64,000 nucleotides of DNA from an uncultured Alphaproteobacteria bacterium. GTDB taxonomy: Bacteria; Pseudomonadota; Alphaproteobacteria; HIMB59; GCA-002718135. A program made the position numbers and the translations under genes. Of the stretch, positions 12,295 to 21,959 are shown piece after piece. Numbering within the stretch: the first letter of the stretch is position 1; each line of letters opens with the position of its first letter. The DNA is taken from the NCBI GenBank assembly GCA_902574475.1, contig CACGNZ010000004.1:16739-80738 (forward strand), given 5' to 3'. Under the pieces are notes generated by a model, which had not been told where the DNA came from, did no database searches, and saw only the letters and a list, made by a program, of their open reading frames with translations.

Positions 12295-13983
12295 CTATTT
12301 TTTTAAAACTGATCCTAAAATATCACCTAATGAAGCTCCAGAAGTACTAGATCCATATTTTGAGAGCGCTTCTTTTTCATCTTGTATTTCAAGTTCTTTT
12401 ATTGAAAGATTAATATATCTTGTTTTAGAGTCTAAAGACAATATTACCGAGTCAATACTTTCATCTAATGCAAAGCGTTCGATTTTTTGCTCATTTTTGT
12501 CTTTTGATAAATTAGATTTTTTAATAAATCCAAAAATCTTATTTTCTTTATCTAATTCTATTTTTATACCTTTTTCATCTGTATTAATAACTTTACCAGT
12601 TACTTTAGACTTAATTGGATTTTTGTCTAAGAAGTCCTGAACAGGGTCATTATTTAGATGCTTAATTCCTAAACTAATTCTTTCTTTTTCAACATTTATA
12701 TCTAATATTTTAACTTTAACTTTATCGCCTTTTTTGAAATCATTAAGAATTTTTTCACATTCTTTTTCGTCCCAACTTAAATCTGAAACATGTACCATAC
12801 CATCTATTTCATCTTGTACTTTTACAAAAATACCAAAATCCACGGTGTTTACAACTTCTGTGTCCAGCGAGTCATTAATGTTGTAGTTATCCTTTAATTT
12901 ATCCCATGGATTTTCTTTAGTTTGTTTTAGACTACAATTTACTCTTCTTTTTTCTTGATCTATCTCAAGCACTTTTACTTCTAAGGTATCTTGTAAATTT
13001 AATATTTTTGAAGGATGAGGTGGTTTTTTCAACCATGTTAACTCATTTAAAGTTATTAGACCATCATACTTATCATTAATAATTATATTAACACTATTAT
13101 CACTAATATTAATTACCTTTGAATTAATATTTTCATTTATTTTTATGTCTTCATTAACTTGATCCCAAGGATCTTCAGAAAGTTGTTTAATACCAAGACT
13201 TAATCTTGATAACTCTTCATCAAATTTAAGAACTTTTACCTTTATTGTTGAATTCAGATCTAAAATATCATTTGGGTTATTAATTTTAGTCCAAGAAATA
13301 TCTGTAACATGTACCAAGCCGTCTAGACCGCCTAAATCAATAAAAGCTCCATAATCAGTTATATTTTTAACCTTACCTTCAATAATTGAACCTTCTTCAA
13401 TAGTGCTTAAGAGCTCTTGTCTTTGTTCTTTTAATTCATTTTCTGTAATTGCTTTTCTAGATACAACTATATTTCCTCTATATTTATCCATCTTTAAAAT
13501 CATTAATTCGATGGGTTTATTTAACAATTCTTTTGTATCTTTAACAATTTGTCTATTGTCGATTTGGCTTCCAGGAAGAAATGCAGTTACTCCATTTAAG
13601 TCAACACTCATGCCACCTTTTACTCTATTATATGGAACTCCAGTAACCACTTTATTTTCTGCAAAGCTTTCTTGTAAATTATGCCAAGCTTTTTGCTTTA
13701 CTGCTTTTTCTCTAGATAATTTTGTCTCCCCATAAGCATTATCTACATTTTCAATATAAACTTCAGTTTCATCGCCAACTTCTATATCTATGTTTTGACC
13801 AGGTCTTGTAAATTCGTTAACTGGTACGCGTCCTTCACTTTTTAGACCAACATCAATGGTAACAATATCATTCTCAATTGAGATAATTTTTCCCTTTGCA
13901 ATGCTTTTTTCTTTAACATTAGTATCTTTAAATGTTCCTTCAATTAATTCATCATATTGAATGTTAGAAATTTTCTGACTCAT
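12295..13983 (-). CDS. rpsA: 30S ribosomal protein S1
   Basis: Repeated S1 domains ('EGKVKNITDYGAFIDLGGLDGLVHVTDISW'); downstream of cmk. Confidence 0.96.
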   Translation of the reverse strand: MSQKISNIQYDELIEGTFKDTNVKEKSIAKGKIISIENDIVTIDVGLKSEGRVPVNEFTRPGQNIDIEVGDETEVYIENVDNAYGETKLSREKAVKQKAWHNLQESFAENKVVTGVPYNRVKGGMSVDLNGVTAFLPGSQIDNRQIVKDTKELLNKPIELMILKMDKYRGNIVVSRKAITENELKEQRQELLSTIEEGSIIEGKVKNITDYGAFIDLGGLDGLVHVTDISWTKINNPNDILDLNSTIKVKVLKFDEELSRLSLGIKQLSEDPWDQVNEDIKINENINSKVINISDNSVNIIINDKYDGLITLNELTWLKKPPHPSKILNLQDTLEVKVLEIDQEKRRVNCSLKQTKENPWDKLKDNYNINDSLDTEVVNTVDFGIFVKVQDEIDGMVHVSDLSWDEKECEKILNDFKKGDKVKVKILDINVEKERISLGIKHLNNDPVQDFLDKNPIKSKVTGKVINTDEKGIKIELDKENKIFGFIKKSNLSKDKNEQKIERFALDESIDSVILSLDSKTRYINLSIKELEIQDEKEALSKYGSSTSGASLGDILGSVLKK

Positions 13984-13984
13984 A

Positions 13985-14617
13985 CTAATTATCTAAATAA
14001 CATTTCAATTGCTTAATGGTTCTAATAAAGTTGCCATTATTATTAATAATTACAGACCCTTTTGGTATTGTCAAAGGTGAATTCTTTCTTGTTTTATCTT
14101 TCTTATCTCTCAAAATAATATCCTTCAAAATTTTTTGGTATATAGACTTTTCACCACTATCAATCAACTGTTTATATCTCCTTTTTGCTCTAATTTCTGG
14201 CTCAACATCTATATATAGTTTTATATTTGCATTTTTAAAAACAACTGATCCAATATCCCTCCCATCAATTACAAATCTATTGTATTCTAAATTTTCTTTA
14301 ACAAAGCTATTTTGTACTCTGTTTATAAATAAACGGACTATGGAATGTATAGCGATTTGAGACGAGGCTTTACTAACTGCCTGAGATCTAAGATATTTGT
14401 TATTTCTAAATGAAATTCCATTTAATTTATCCAATTTAACTTGAATTTCTTTTGGATTTTTTATGTTTATATTATCTTTTATTAAAATATAGGCTAGACG
14501 CCTATAAAGCATACCAGAGTCTAGATGTTTTAGTTTCCATTTTTTACTTATATATTTTGCAATTCTTCCCTTTCCAGAAGCTGCTGGACCATCTACAGAT
14601 ACAATATAGGGTTTCAA
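13985..14617 (-). CDS. cmk: Cytidylate kinase
   Basis: 'VDGPAASGKGRIAKYISKKW', 'LDSGMLYR', 'IDGRDIGSVVF'. Confidence 0.94.
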   Translation of the reverse strand: MKPYIVSVDGPAASGKGRIAKYISKKWKLKHLDSGMLYRRLAYILIKDNINIKNPKEIQVKLDKLNGISFRNNKYLRSQAVSKASSQIAIHSIVRLFINRVQNSFVKENLEYNRFVIDGRDIGSVVFKNANIKLYIDVEPEIRAKRRYKQLIDSGEKSIYQKILKDIILRDKKDKTRKNSPLTIPKGSVIINNNGNFIRTIKQLKCYLDN

Positions 14618-15912
14618 ATAATTTTTCCACCAACTGATTTGAATTCATTAATAAATGATGGAAAGCTAGTATTTATACTTTCTGCGTCGTTAATTTTCAA
14701 TGGCCCTATCTTAGTTCCCATAACACAAAAAGACATAGCAATTCTATGATCGTAATCAGTTCTAATATTATTATTCTTAATTTCAAATTTTTTTGATGGA
14801 TTTATAATTAAATCATCTTCAATAATATTACAATCAACACCACAATTTAATAAATTTAAATAAATAAGATTTAGTCTATCACTTTCTTTAACTCTTAATT
14901 CTTTTAATCCACGAAAAATACTCGGGGAATCAGCAAATGCGGCAGCAACTGAAAGAATTGGATATTCATCAATCATTAAATCAGCAAAACTGTTATCTAA
15001 TTCACAACCTTTCAAGTTGGAGCTTGAGATTTCCATATCACAAACATTCTCATCATTGCTTATTCTTCTGTTTAAATAATTTATTCTAGCACCCATTTTT
15101 TCTAGAGCTAAAAGTAAACCATTTCTTGTTGGGTTAATATTAATATTTTTTAAAGTAATTTTTGAATTTTTATTTATTAATGCTGCAACAATAAAAAAAG
15201 CACTACTAGATAAATCACATGGAACATCAATATTTTTAGCTTTTAACTCTTTTAATCCATTTATAGTGATTAATTTTTTACGACCTTTAGAATCTATATC
15301 TATATCAGCACCAAATGCTTTAAGCATTATTTCTGTGTGATCTCTTGTAACCTTACTTTCTGTAATAGTTGATTTTCCATTAGTATTTAAAAAAGCAAAT
15401 AATAAAGCCGATTTTATTTGAGCTGAAGGAATTGAGATTTCAATATTTGAAGATTCTAATTGTTTTCCTTTAATTTCGATTGGCAATGATCCATTTGAAG
15501 TGAAAATTTCTGCCTTCATCGCACTCAAAGGATCTGCAATTCTATTCATAGGTCTTTTTGAAAGTGATTTATCACCAGTAATTTTTGTATCAAAATTTTG
15601 TGCAGCTAATAAACCGGTAAGTAATCTTGCACTTGTACCTGAGTTACCAAGATAAATTTCTTTTTTCGGTTTTTTTAGAGATTTTAGACCATTTCCATAA
15701 ATTATTAATTTATCTTCATTATCAATTATTTTTACTCCCATTTCTTTAAAAGCCTCTAAAGTATTATTTACATCTTCAGATTTTAGAATATTTGTTATTT
15801 CAGTAACTCCATTTGATATTGATGGAATTATAATTGCTCTATGAGAAATAGATTTATCACCTGGTATAATTGGACATCCATTAATACCATGGTCTATTTT
15901 ATGACTAATCAT
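14614..15912 (-). CDS. aroA: 3-phosphoshikimate 1-carboxyvinyltransferase (EPSP synthase)
   Basis: 'PGDKSISHRAIIIPSIS', 'LGNSGTSARLLTGLLA', 'LRVKESDRL', 'DYDHRIAMSF'. Confidence 0.96.
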   Translation of the reverse strand: MISHKIDHGINGCPIIPGDKSISHRAIIIPSISNGVTEITNILKSEDVNNTLEAFKEMGVKIIDNEDKLIIYGNGLKSLKKPKKEIYLGNSGTSARLLTGLLAAQNFDTKITGDKSLSKRPMNRIADPLSAMKAEIFTSNGSLPIEIKGKQLESSNIEISIPSAQIKSALLFAFLNTNGKSTITESKVTRDHTEIMLKAFGADIDIDSKGRKKLITINGLKELKAKNIDVPCDLSSSAFFIVAALINKNSKITLKNININPTRNGLLLALEKMGARINYLNRRISNDENVCDMEISSSNLKGCELDNSFADLMIDEYPILSVAAAFADSPSIFRGLKELRVKESDRLNLIYLNLLNCGVDCNIIEDDLIINPSKKFEIKNNNIRTDYDHRIAMSFCVMGTKIGPLKINDAESINTSFPSFINEFKSVGGKII

Positions 15913-16655
15913 TATAGTTTAAATTCAGACCCTAAATAAAACTTCTTGATTTTTTCATCATTTGTTGCAGAAATTGGATCGCCTTCATAAAATATTGCTC
16001 CTTCGTTAACAATATATACTTTATCTACTATCTTTAGTGTTTCTCTAACATTGTGATCAGTAATTAAGACACCAATATTTTTATCTTTAAGCTTCTTAAT
16101 AATAATTTTAATTTCCTCAATAGATACTGGATCGATACCAGTTAAGGGTTCGTCTAATAGTAAATATTTTGGCTTAGAGGCTAATGTCCTTGCAATTTCT
16201 AGTCTTCTTCTTTCACCACCTGACAAAACTATGGATTTAGATTTTCTTACATGATTTATATCAAATTCATTTAAAAGATTTTGAAGAATTATTTCTTGTT
16301 TATTTTTATCTTTTTCTTTTATTTCAATTATTGATAAAAGATTATCTTCAACATTCATTCCTCGAAATATCGAAGCTTCTTGTGGAAGATAGCTAATTCC
16401 TAGTTTACCCCTAAGGTATATAGGTTGATTTGAAATATCTGTTTTGTCTAATATAATTGATCCTCTGTCTGGCTTAACTAAACCTACAATGGTGTAAAAG
16501 GTTGTTGTTTTGCCGGCACCATTTGGTCCGAGTAAACCAACAATTTCTCCACGCTTGATAGATATATTAATGTCTCTTATTACATCTTTATTACCATAAC
16601 TTTTTGAAATTTTTTTAACAATTAATCCATCATCCAAAACACTAAACTTATTCAT
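15912..16655 (-). CDS. lptB: LPS export ABC transporter ATP-binding protein
   Basis: 'GLLGPNGAGKTTTFYTIVGLVKPDRGSIILD', 'LSGGERRRLEIARTLA', 'LLLDEPLTGIDP'; next to lptA/lptC. Confidence 0.95.
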   Translation of the reverse strand: MNKFSVLDDGLIVKKISKSYGNKDVIRDINISIKRGEIVGLLGPNGAGKTTTFYTIVGLVKPDRGSIILDKTDISNQPIYLRGKLGISYLPQEASIFRGMNVEDNLLSIIEIKEKDKNKQEIILQNLLNEFDINHVRKSKSIVLSGGERRRLEIARTLASKPKYLLLDEPLTGIDPVSIEEIKIIIKKLKDKNIGVLITDHNVRETLKIVDKVYIVNEGAIFYEGDPISATNDEKIKKFYLGSEFKL

Positions 16656-17412
16656 CGTTGTTTGATATAACCACTCTAACTTTCTTTGAATTATTTGATT
16701 TTATTTTATATGAATTGTTTTTTGTATCAAGTGTCCCGTAGTCTCCAGTTATTGTTTCTCCGTCTCGAATTATCTTAACACTTTCTTCTAACAGAATAAT
16801 AGAGGTTTTCTCATCAAATTTGATATTTTTAGCATACATTTCTGTATTATTATTTTTTATATACGCAATTGTTTCATCATAAACATTTAAAAATACTATT
16901 TGATTTTTTCCTTCAATACTTTGATAAACTCCTTCAATAAATACTGCTTCAATGATTATATCATCATTAATAATTTTTGAATTTGGTCCTTTAAGTAAAA
17001 AATTTCCTGATAAGTTGTTTACTTTAATAAATTTATCTGAAAACATTGTAATATCTTTTGTAATTAATTCAGAATTAATACCTTGAATATTTATAATTTC
17101 TTCATCAATAGAAAAGTCTAGTTTTTCACCCATTCCTTCAATATTATATGTATTGGAAAACAAGCTTACATTACCATTCGCTTCAATATAATTAATATCA
17201 TAGAGATCTTCATTAAATAAAATTTTAACATTATCTCCATTAAGCACAAAATCATCTGAATTGATTTTTACATTTTTCTTTAATAAATAATATTTTTCAT
17301 TCTGATAAACTTCAATTCCATTTTCAGTTGTAATTTCTGTCTCTCCAATTTCCCTAGCATATATCGCAATTGTTAATTGAAAAAAAAATATTAAATATAA
17401 AAAAAATCTCAT
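16648..17412 (-). CDS. lptA: LPS transport periplasmic protein LptA-like (OstA domain)
   Basis: Signal peptide, OstA-like beta repeats, immediately upstream of lptB. Confidence 0.75.
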   Translation of the reverse strand: MRFFLYLIFFFQLTIAIYAREIGETEITTENGIEVYQNEKYYLLKKNVKINSDDFVLNGDNVKILFNEDLYDINYIEANGNVSLFSNTYNIEGMGEKLDFSIDEEIINIQGINSELITKDITMFSDKFIKVNNLSGNFLLKGPNSKIINDDIIIEAVFIEGVYQSIEGKNQIVFLNVYDETIAYIKNNNTEMYAKNIKFDEKTSIILLEESVKIIRDGETITGDYGTLDTKNNSYKIKSNNSKKVRVVISNNDE

Positions 17413-17858
17413 TTTATTTTAACTGATGAATTCCCATAGAAAATAATTTTATTTCCTTTATCATAAATATCAAATCCTTCTGAAATGATTGTTGTATTTT
17501 TTGATTTAAAAAAAGATTGAGTATCACTGTATGCATTTTGTTTTTTTCTATCAAAAATAACACTATTTGTTTTAATACTAAACTCTTTAGATTTAAATCT
17601 AACATTACTTTTTAACAAAATCTCATCTTTATTAATAAAATTTCCTTGCTTTGCAGTTATAAATATTTTTTGTTTGTCGCTATTAATTGCAAATTTAGGA
17701 TTGGTAATGTCAACGTTTGATATTTTTGGTTTATTTTGTTCTATTTCTTTATCGACTGAATTTAGAATTGTTAACAAAATAAATCCTGAAAAAAAAATAA
17801 TTGAAGAAACTAATAAAAATATTATATATTTTTTATTAATTGATAAAAAAAAGTTCAA
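17409..17858 (-). CDS. lptC: LPS export protein LptC-like
   Basis: Single N-terminal TM followed by LptC-like beta-jellyroll pattern; position kdsD-lptC-lptA-lptB. Confidence 0.72.
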   Translation of the reverse strand: MNFFLSINKKYIIFLLVSSIIFFSGFILLTILNSVDKEIEQNKPKISNVDITNPKFAINSDKQKIFITAKQGNFINKDEILLKSNVRFKSKEFSIKTNSVIFDRKKQNAYSDTQSFFKSKNTTIISEGFDIYDKGNKIIFYGNSSVKIK

Positions 17859-17859
17859 T

Positions 17860-18819
17860 TTAGCTCGTTAACCTTAGCAAATCATGGATATGCACTATTC
17901 CTAATGGTATTTTTTTTTCACAAATAAATAAGCTTGTTATTTTTTTTCTATTCATTAAATTTATAGCTTCACCAACTAACATATTTTTATCTGCTAAAGT
18001 TGGATTTTTTGTCATTACTTCTGATGCTTTTTTTTCAAAAAATTTAGCATTTAATTTTCTTCTCAAATCACCATCTGTAATGATCCCTACTATTTGTTTT
18101 TTGTTATTAATTACTCCAATACATCCAAAACTTTTTTTAGTCATAGTAATTAGAGCTTTAGACATTTTTTCATCTGATTTTGCCAAAGGCAATTCATTTC
18201 CTAAATGCATAACATCACTTAAATTTTTTAGATCTTTACCAAGATTCCCTCCTGGGTGTAGACTTTTAAACTGTGTGCTTTTAAAGCCTCTCAATTCTAA
18301 TAAAGATATTGCTATGCAATCTCCAATAATCATAGTCATCGAAGTAGAGCTTGTGGGTGCTAAATTTAGAGGACATGCTTCGATTGGTTTTTTGAATAAA
18401 ATTCCTACAGTAGCATTTTTGTGAAGTATACTTTTTGAATTACTTGTTATGCTTATAAGTTTAATATTAAATCTTTTAGTAAACTGAATTATATTATTTA
18501 GCTCTGATGTTTCACCTGAATTTGAAATTCCAATTACACAATCATCTTTTTTTATACTTCCTAAATCACCATGACTAGCTTCAGTTGCATGTATAAAGTA
18601 AGAAGGTGTTCCAGTTGATGTAAGTGTAGCTGATATCTTGTTACCAATGTGTGCACTTTTGCCAACACCAGTAATCACAACTTTGCCCTTTGTATTAAAT
18701 ATTAAATTAATTGCTTCACAAAAACTGCTATTAAATGTGGATTTCAAATTTTTTATACTGCTGAGTTCTTTTGCCAAAGTTCTATTTGCACTATTAATTA
18801 TTTTTTTTTTATTTTTCAT
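17860..18819 (-). CDS. kdsD: Arabinose-5-phosphate isomerase (KpsF/GutQ family)
   Basis: SIS domain 'VVITGVGKSAHIGNKISATLTSTGTPSYFIHATEASHGDLGSI' plus two CBS domains. Confidence 0.93.
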   Translation of the reverse strand: MKNKKKIINSANRTLAKELSSIKNLKSTFNSSFCEAINLIFNTKGKVVITGVGKSAHIGNKISATLTSTGTPSYFIHATEASHGDLGSIKKDDCVIGISNSGETSELNNIIQFTKRFNIKLISITSNSKSILHKNATVGILFKKPIEACPLNLAPTSSTSMTMIIGDCIAISLLELRGFKSTQFKSLHPGGNLGKDLKNLSDVMHLGNELPLAKSDEKMSKALITMTKKSFGCIGVINNKKQIVGIITDGDLRRKLNAKFFEKKASEVMTKNPTLADKNMLVGEAINLMNRKKITSLFICEKKIPLGIVHIHDLLRLTS

Positions 18820-19427
18820 TAATGTTTAAATATATCTTGCTCTGACCAACCATTAATATCTAAATCTGTCCTATATTGAATGAAATCAAAGCAGGCCTTA
18901 GCTAATTTATTTCTTTTTTCCCTTAATAACATTTTATCAAGTTTATCTTTTATCCTGTGCAGATAAAATACGTCTGTAGCAGCGTATTTTTGTTGATCTT
19001 TAGTTAATTCACCACCCCAATCAGAAGATTGTTCAGTTTTTGAAATTGATTTTCCTAATAATTCACTGCAAAGATCTTTGTAACCATGTTTATCAGTATA
19101 AGTTCTAACAAGTTTAGATGCAATTTTTGTGCAGTAAATATTTTTAATATTAATTTTGAAGTTATGTTTGAATACAGCTACATCAAACCTTGCATAATGA
19201 AATATTTTTTGAATTTTATTATTCTTAAGAATTTTAATTAAATTATGAGGTTTTTCAGTAGATAGGTCAATTTTTACTAAGTGACATATTTCATCACCAT
19301 TTGAAATTTGGACTAAACATAATTTATCTCTTTTTGGATTTAATCCCATTGTTTCACTATCAAAAGCGATAATATTAGTTGGTTCAAAACTTGCTGGTAG
19401 ATCGCCTCTATAGAAATTTATTTTCAT
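18819..19427 (-). CDS. rnd: Ribonuclease D-like 3'-5' exonuclease (short form, no HRDC domain)
   Basis: DEDD motifs 'IAFDSETMGLNPKRDKLCLVQIS', 'FHYARFDVAVF', 'YAATDVFYLHRI'. Confidence 0.88.
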   Translation of the reverse strand: MKINFYRGDLPASFEPTNIIAFDSETMGLNPKRDKLCLVQISNGDEICHLVKIDLSTEKPHNLIKILKNNKIQKIFHYARFDVAVFKHNFKINIKNIYCTKIASKLVRTYTDKHGYKDLCSELLGKSISKTEQSSDWGGELTKDQQKYAATDVFYLHRIKDKLDKMLLREKRNKLAKACFDFIQYRTDLDINGWSEQDIFKH

Positions 19428-19489
19428 TTTGATTTTATTACCTGTATAATTTATATTTTTTCTCTATATCACTTATTTAATTAAAGGTC

Positions 19490-20395
19490 ATGAAATCAAT
19501 AGTAATTTTTGGAGGTGCGGGTTTTGTAGGTAAACATTTAATAAGGCGTCTTGCTAAAAAAGGCCACAAAATCATTGTTCCATATCAAAGATCTGTTCAA
19601 GAGGCTAAAATTCGACTTTTAGGTGTAACAGGACAAGTAATTCCATTTCGTTACTCTTCATTAGAAGATAAAAGGCTTAAATCTGTCATAAATAATGTCG
19701 ATGTATGTATTAATTTGAAAACTACATATGACAAAAAGAAGGGTGATTTTAACAATACAATTTTTAAGTTTAATCAGAAACTTATTAAGATATTAAAATC
19801 TAGTAAGGAATTAAAACAATTCATTTTTTTTTCTGGTCTTGGTGTAGATATTGATAAAAATTCAACGAGAAGTACTGCAGTTCATAAATCTGAAAAGGAA
19901 GCTTTTAAAAAACTTGATAATGTAATTATTATCAGGCCAGGTGTTATTATAGGTGGTGGTGATATTTTCATGAAAAGACTTTTACCAATATTTAAAGCTT
20001 CATTTTTTGTCCCACTTTTTGGAGATGGTTCAAAAAAATTCCAACCAGTATTTATTGATGATGTATCTCTAGCTGTCGATGAAATAATTAATTCTAAGAT
20101 CAATGGGAAAAATATTTACGAACTTGCTGGCCCTAGGATCTATTCTTACAAAGAATTCTTTAATCATATTTCTAATTTTTTAAACAAAACTAGAGTCTTA
20201 GTTCCTGTTCCTATGGCAGTAATGAAACCTATGATAAATATTGCTGAAAAAACTCCAATTTCGCCTCTTACGTCAGAACAGTTAACATTATTTGAAAAGG
20301 ATAATCTTGTCGTAAATATCGATAAATCATTCCAAAATCTTGATATTAATCCACAGGATACACTACAAATACTTAAAAATATTGTTGTAAATTAG
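19490..20395 (+). CDS. NDUFA9-like NAD(P)-dependent epimerase/oxidoreductase (complex I associated)
   Basis: 'VIFGGAGFVGKHLIRRLAKKGHKIIVPYQR', short-chain reductase fold lacking canonical catalytic Tyr, as in NDUFA9 homologues. Confidence 0.82.
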   Translation: MKSIVIFGGAGFVGKHLIRRLAKKGHKIIVPYQRSVQEAKIRLLGVTGQVIPFRYSSLEDKRLKSVINNVDVCINLKTTYDKKKGDFNNTIFKFNQKLIKILKSSKELKQFIFFSGLGVDIDKNSTRSTAVHKSEKEAFKKLDNVIIIRPGVIIGGGDIFMKRLLPIFKASFFVPLFGDGSKKFQPVFIDDVSLAVDEIINSKINGKNIYELAGPRIYSYKEFFNHISNFLNKTRVLVPVPMAVMKPMINIAEKTPISPLTSEQLTLFEKDNLVVNIDKSFQNLDINPQDTLQILKNIVVN

Positions 20396-20513
20396 AGGTT
20401 TTCTCAGTTTTAGTACATAAGTGGTACTATTATTATAAAATTATTGTTTCCTTTTTTATCTTGAATGTGTATTTGGTTCGATCTAGATAAAATAGTAAAC
20501 AAATGATAACTAA

Positions 20514-21959
20514 ATGCTAAAATTTACAAAAATAAATAAGGAAAATCCTAGTAAAATATCTGCCAAGGAGAGGGTTAAATCATTTGATGAAATTTACGCT
20601 AAATATGCTTCACAAAAGGCCGAAGAACAAGCTTCCAGATGTTCTCAATGCGGTGTTCCTTTCTGCCAAGTTCATTGTCCTTTACACAATAATATTCCAG
20701 ATTGGTTAAAGTTAACTGCTGAGGATAGAATGCAGGAGGCATTTGAAATTTCCAGCTCTACAAATAACATGCCTGAAATTTGTGGTCGTATATGTCCCCA
20801 AGATCGTTTGTGTGAAGGTAACTGTGTAATTGAACAATCTGGCCACGGTACTGTTACTATAGGATCGATAGAAAAATATATTACGGATAAAGCTTGGGAA
20901 GAAGGTTGGGTAAAAAATATAGAACCAGTTGAAGAAAGAAATCAAAGTGTTGGAATTATCGGTTCTGGTCCTGCTGGATTAGCTGCAGCAGAAGAACTTC
21001 GTAAAAAAGGATTTCAAGTTACAATATATGATCGCTACGATAGACCAGGAGGTCTTTTAATTTATGGTATCCCAAATTTTAAACTAGAAAAAGATATTGT
21101 TATAAGAAGAACAAATCGACTTAAAGAAAGTGGAATTAAGTTTGAATTAAACTGCGATATTGGAAAAGACATTACTTTTGAAGATATTAAAATTAAGCAT
21201 GATGCAGTTCTTATAGCAACCGGGGTTTACAAATTTAGAGAAATCAATCTAAACACATCTAATTTTAATAATGTTGTACCAGCTTTAGATTTCCTAATAG
21301 CAAGTAACAAGACTGGTTTAAAAGATAAAGTTGAAGATTTCACAAATGGAAGATTAAACGCAAATGGAAAAAATGTAGTTGTCATTGGTGGTGGTGATAC
21401 CGCTATGGACTGCGTTAGAACGGCTGTAAGACAAGGAGCAAAATCCGTTAAGTGTCTTTACAGACGTGATAAGACAAACATGCCTGGTTCGCAAAGAGAA
21501 GTTCAAAATGCAATAGAAGAGGGCGTCGATTTTCAATGGTTGACTTTACCAACTGAATATTCGGGAAACGGGTCATTGAAAAATGTCAGAACCGTTTTAA
21601 TGCAACTTGGAGAACCAGATGAGTCAGGTAGAAGGAAGCCAGAGCCAAAAGAAGGTACGGAAAAAGACCTAGATGTTGATTTAGCTATAGAAGCTTTGGG
21701 TTTTGAACCTGAAAATTTACCCAAGCTTTTTGATTATAATGACCTGACAGTTACAAGATGGGGTACACTAAAAATTAATTATAAAAATATGATGACATCA
21801 ATTGATGGAGTATTTGCTGCTGGAGATATTGTTCGCGGTGCAAGTTTAGTTGTTTGGGGAATAAAAGATGGTCGTGATGCAGCAAAAAATATTAATGAAT
21901 ATTTAGAAAACAATTTTTCCGATCAAAATAATATCAATAAGAAAGCAGTAAATGCCTAA
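20514..21959 (+). CDS. gltD: Glutamate synthase small subunit
   Basis: 'RCSQCGVPFCQVHCPLHNNIPDWL', 'GIIGSGPAGLAAAEELRKKGFQVTIYD', 'VVIGGGDTAMDC'. Confidence 0.96.
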   Translation: MLKFTKINKENPSKISAKERVKSFDEIYAKYASQKAEEQASRCSQCGVPFCQVHCPLHNNIPDWLKLTAEDRMQEAFEISSSTNNMPEICGRICPQDRLCEGNCVIEQSGHGTVTIGSIEKYITDKAWEEGWVKNIEPVEERNQSVGIIGSGPAGLAAAEELRKKGFQVTIYDRYDRPGGLLIYGIPNFKLEKDIVIRRTNRLKESGIKFELNCDIGKDITFEDIKIKHDAVLIATGVYKFREINLNTSNFNNVVPALDFLIASNKTGLKDKVEDFTNGRLNANGKNVVVIGGGDTAMDCVRTAVRQGAKSVKCLYRRDKTNMPGSQREVQNAIEEGVDFQWLTLPTEYSGNGSLKNVRTVLMQLGEPDESGRRKPEPKEGTEKDLDVDLAIEALGFEPENLPKLFDYNDLTVTRWGTLKINYKNMMTSIDGVFAAGDIVRGASLVVWGIKDGRDAAKNINEYLENNFSDQNNINKKAVNA

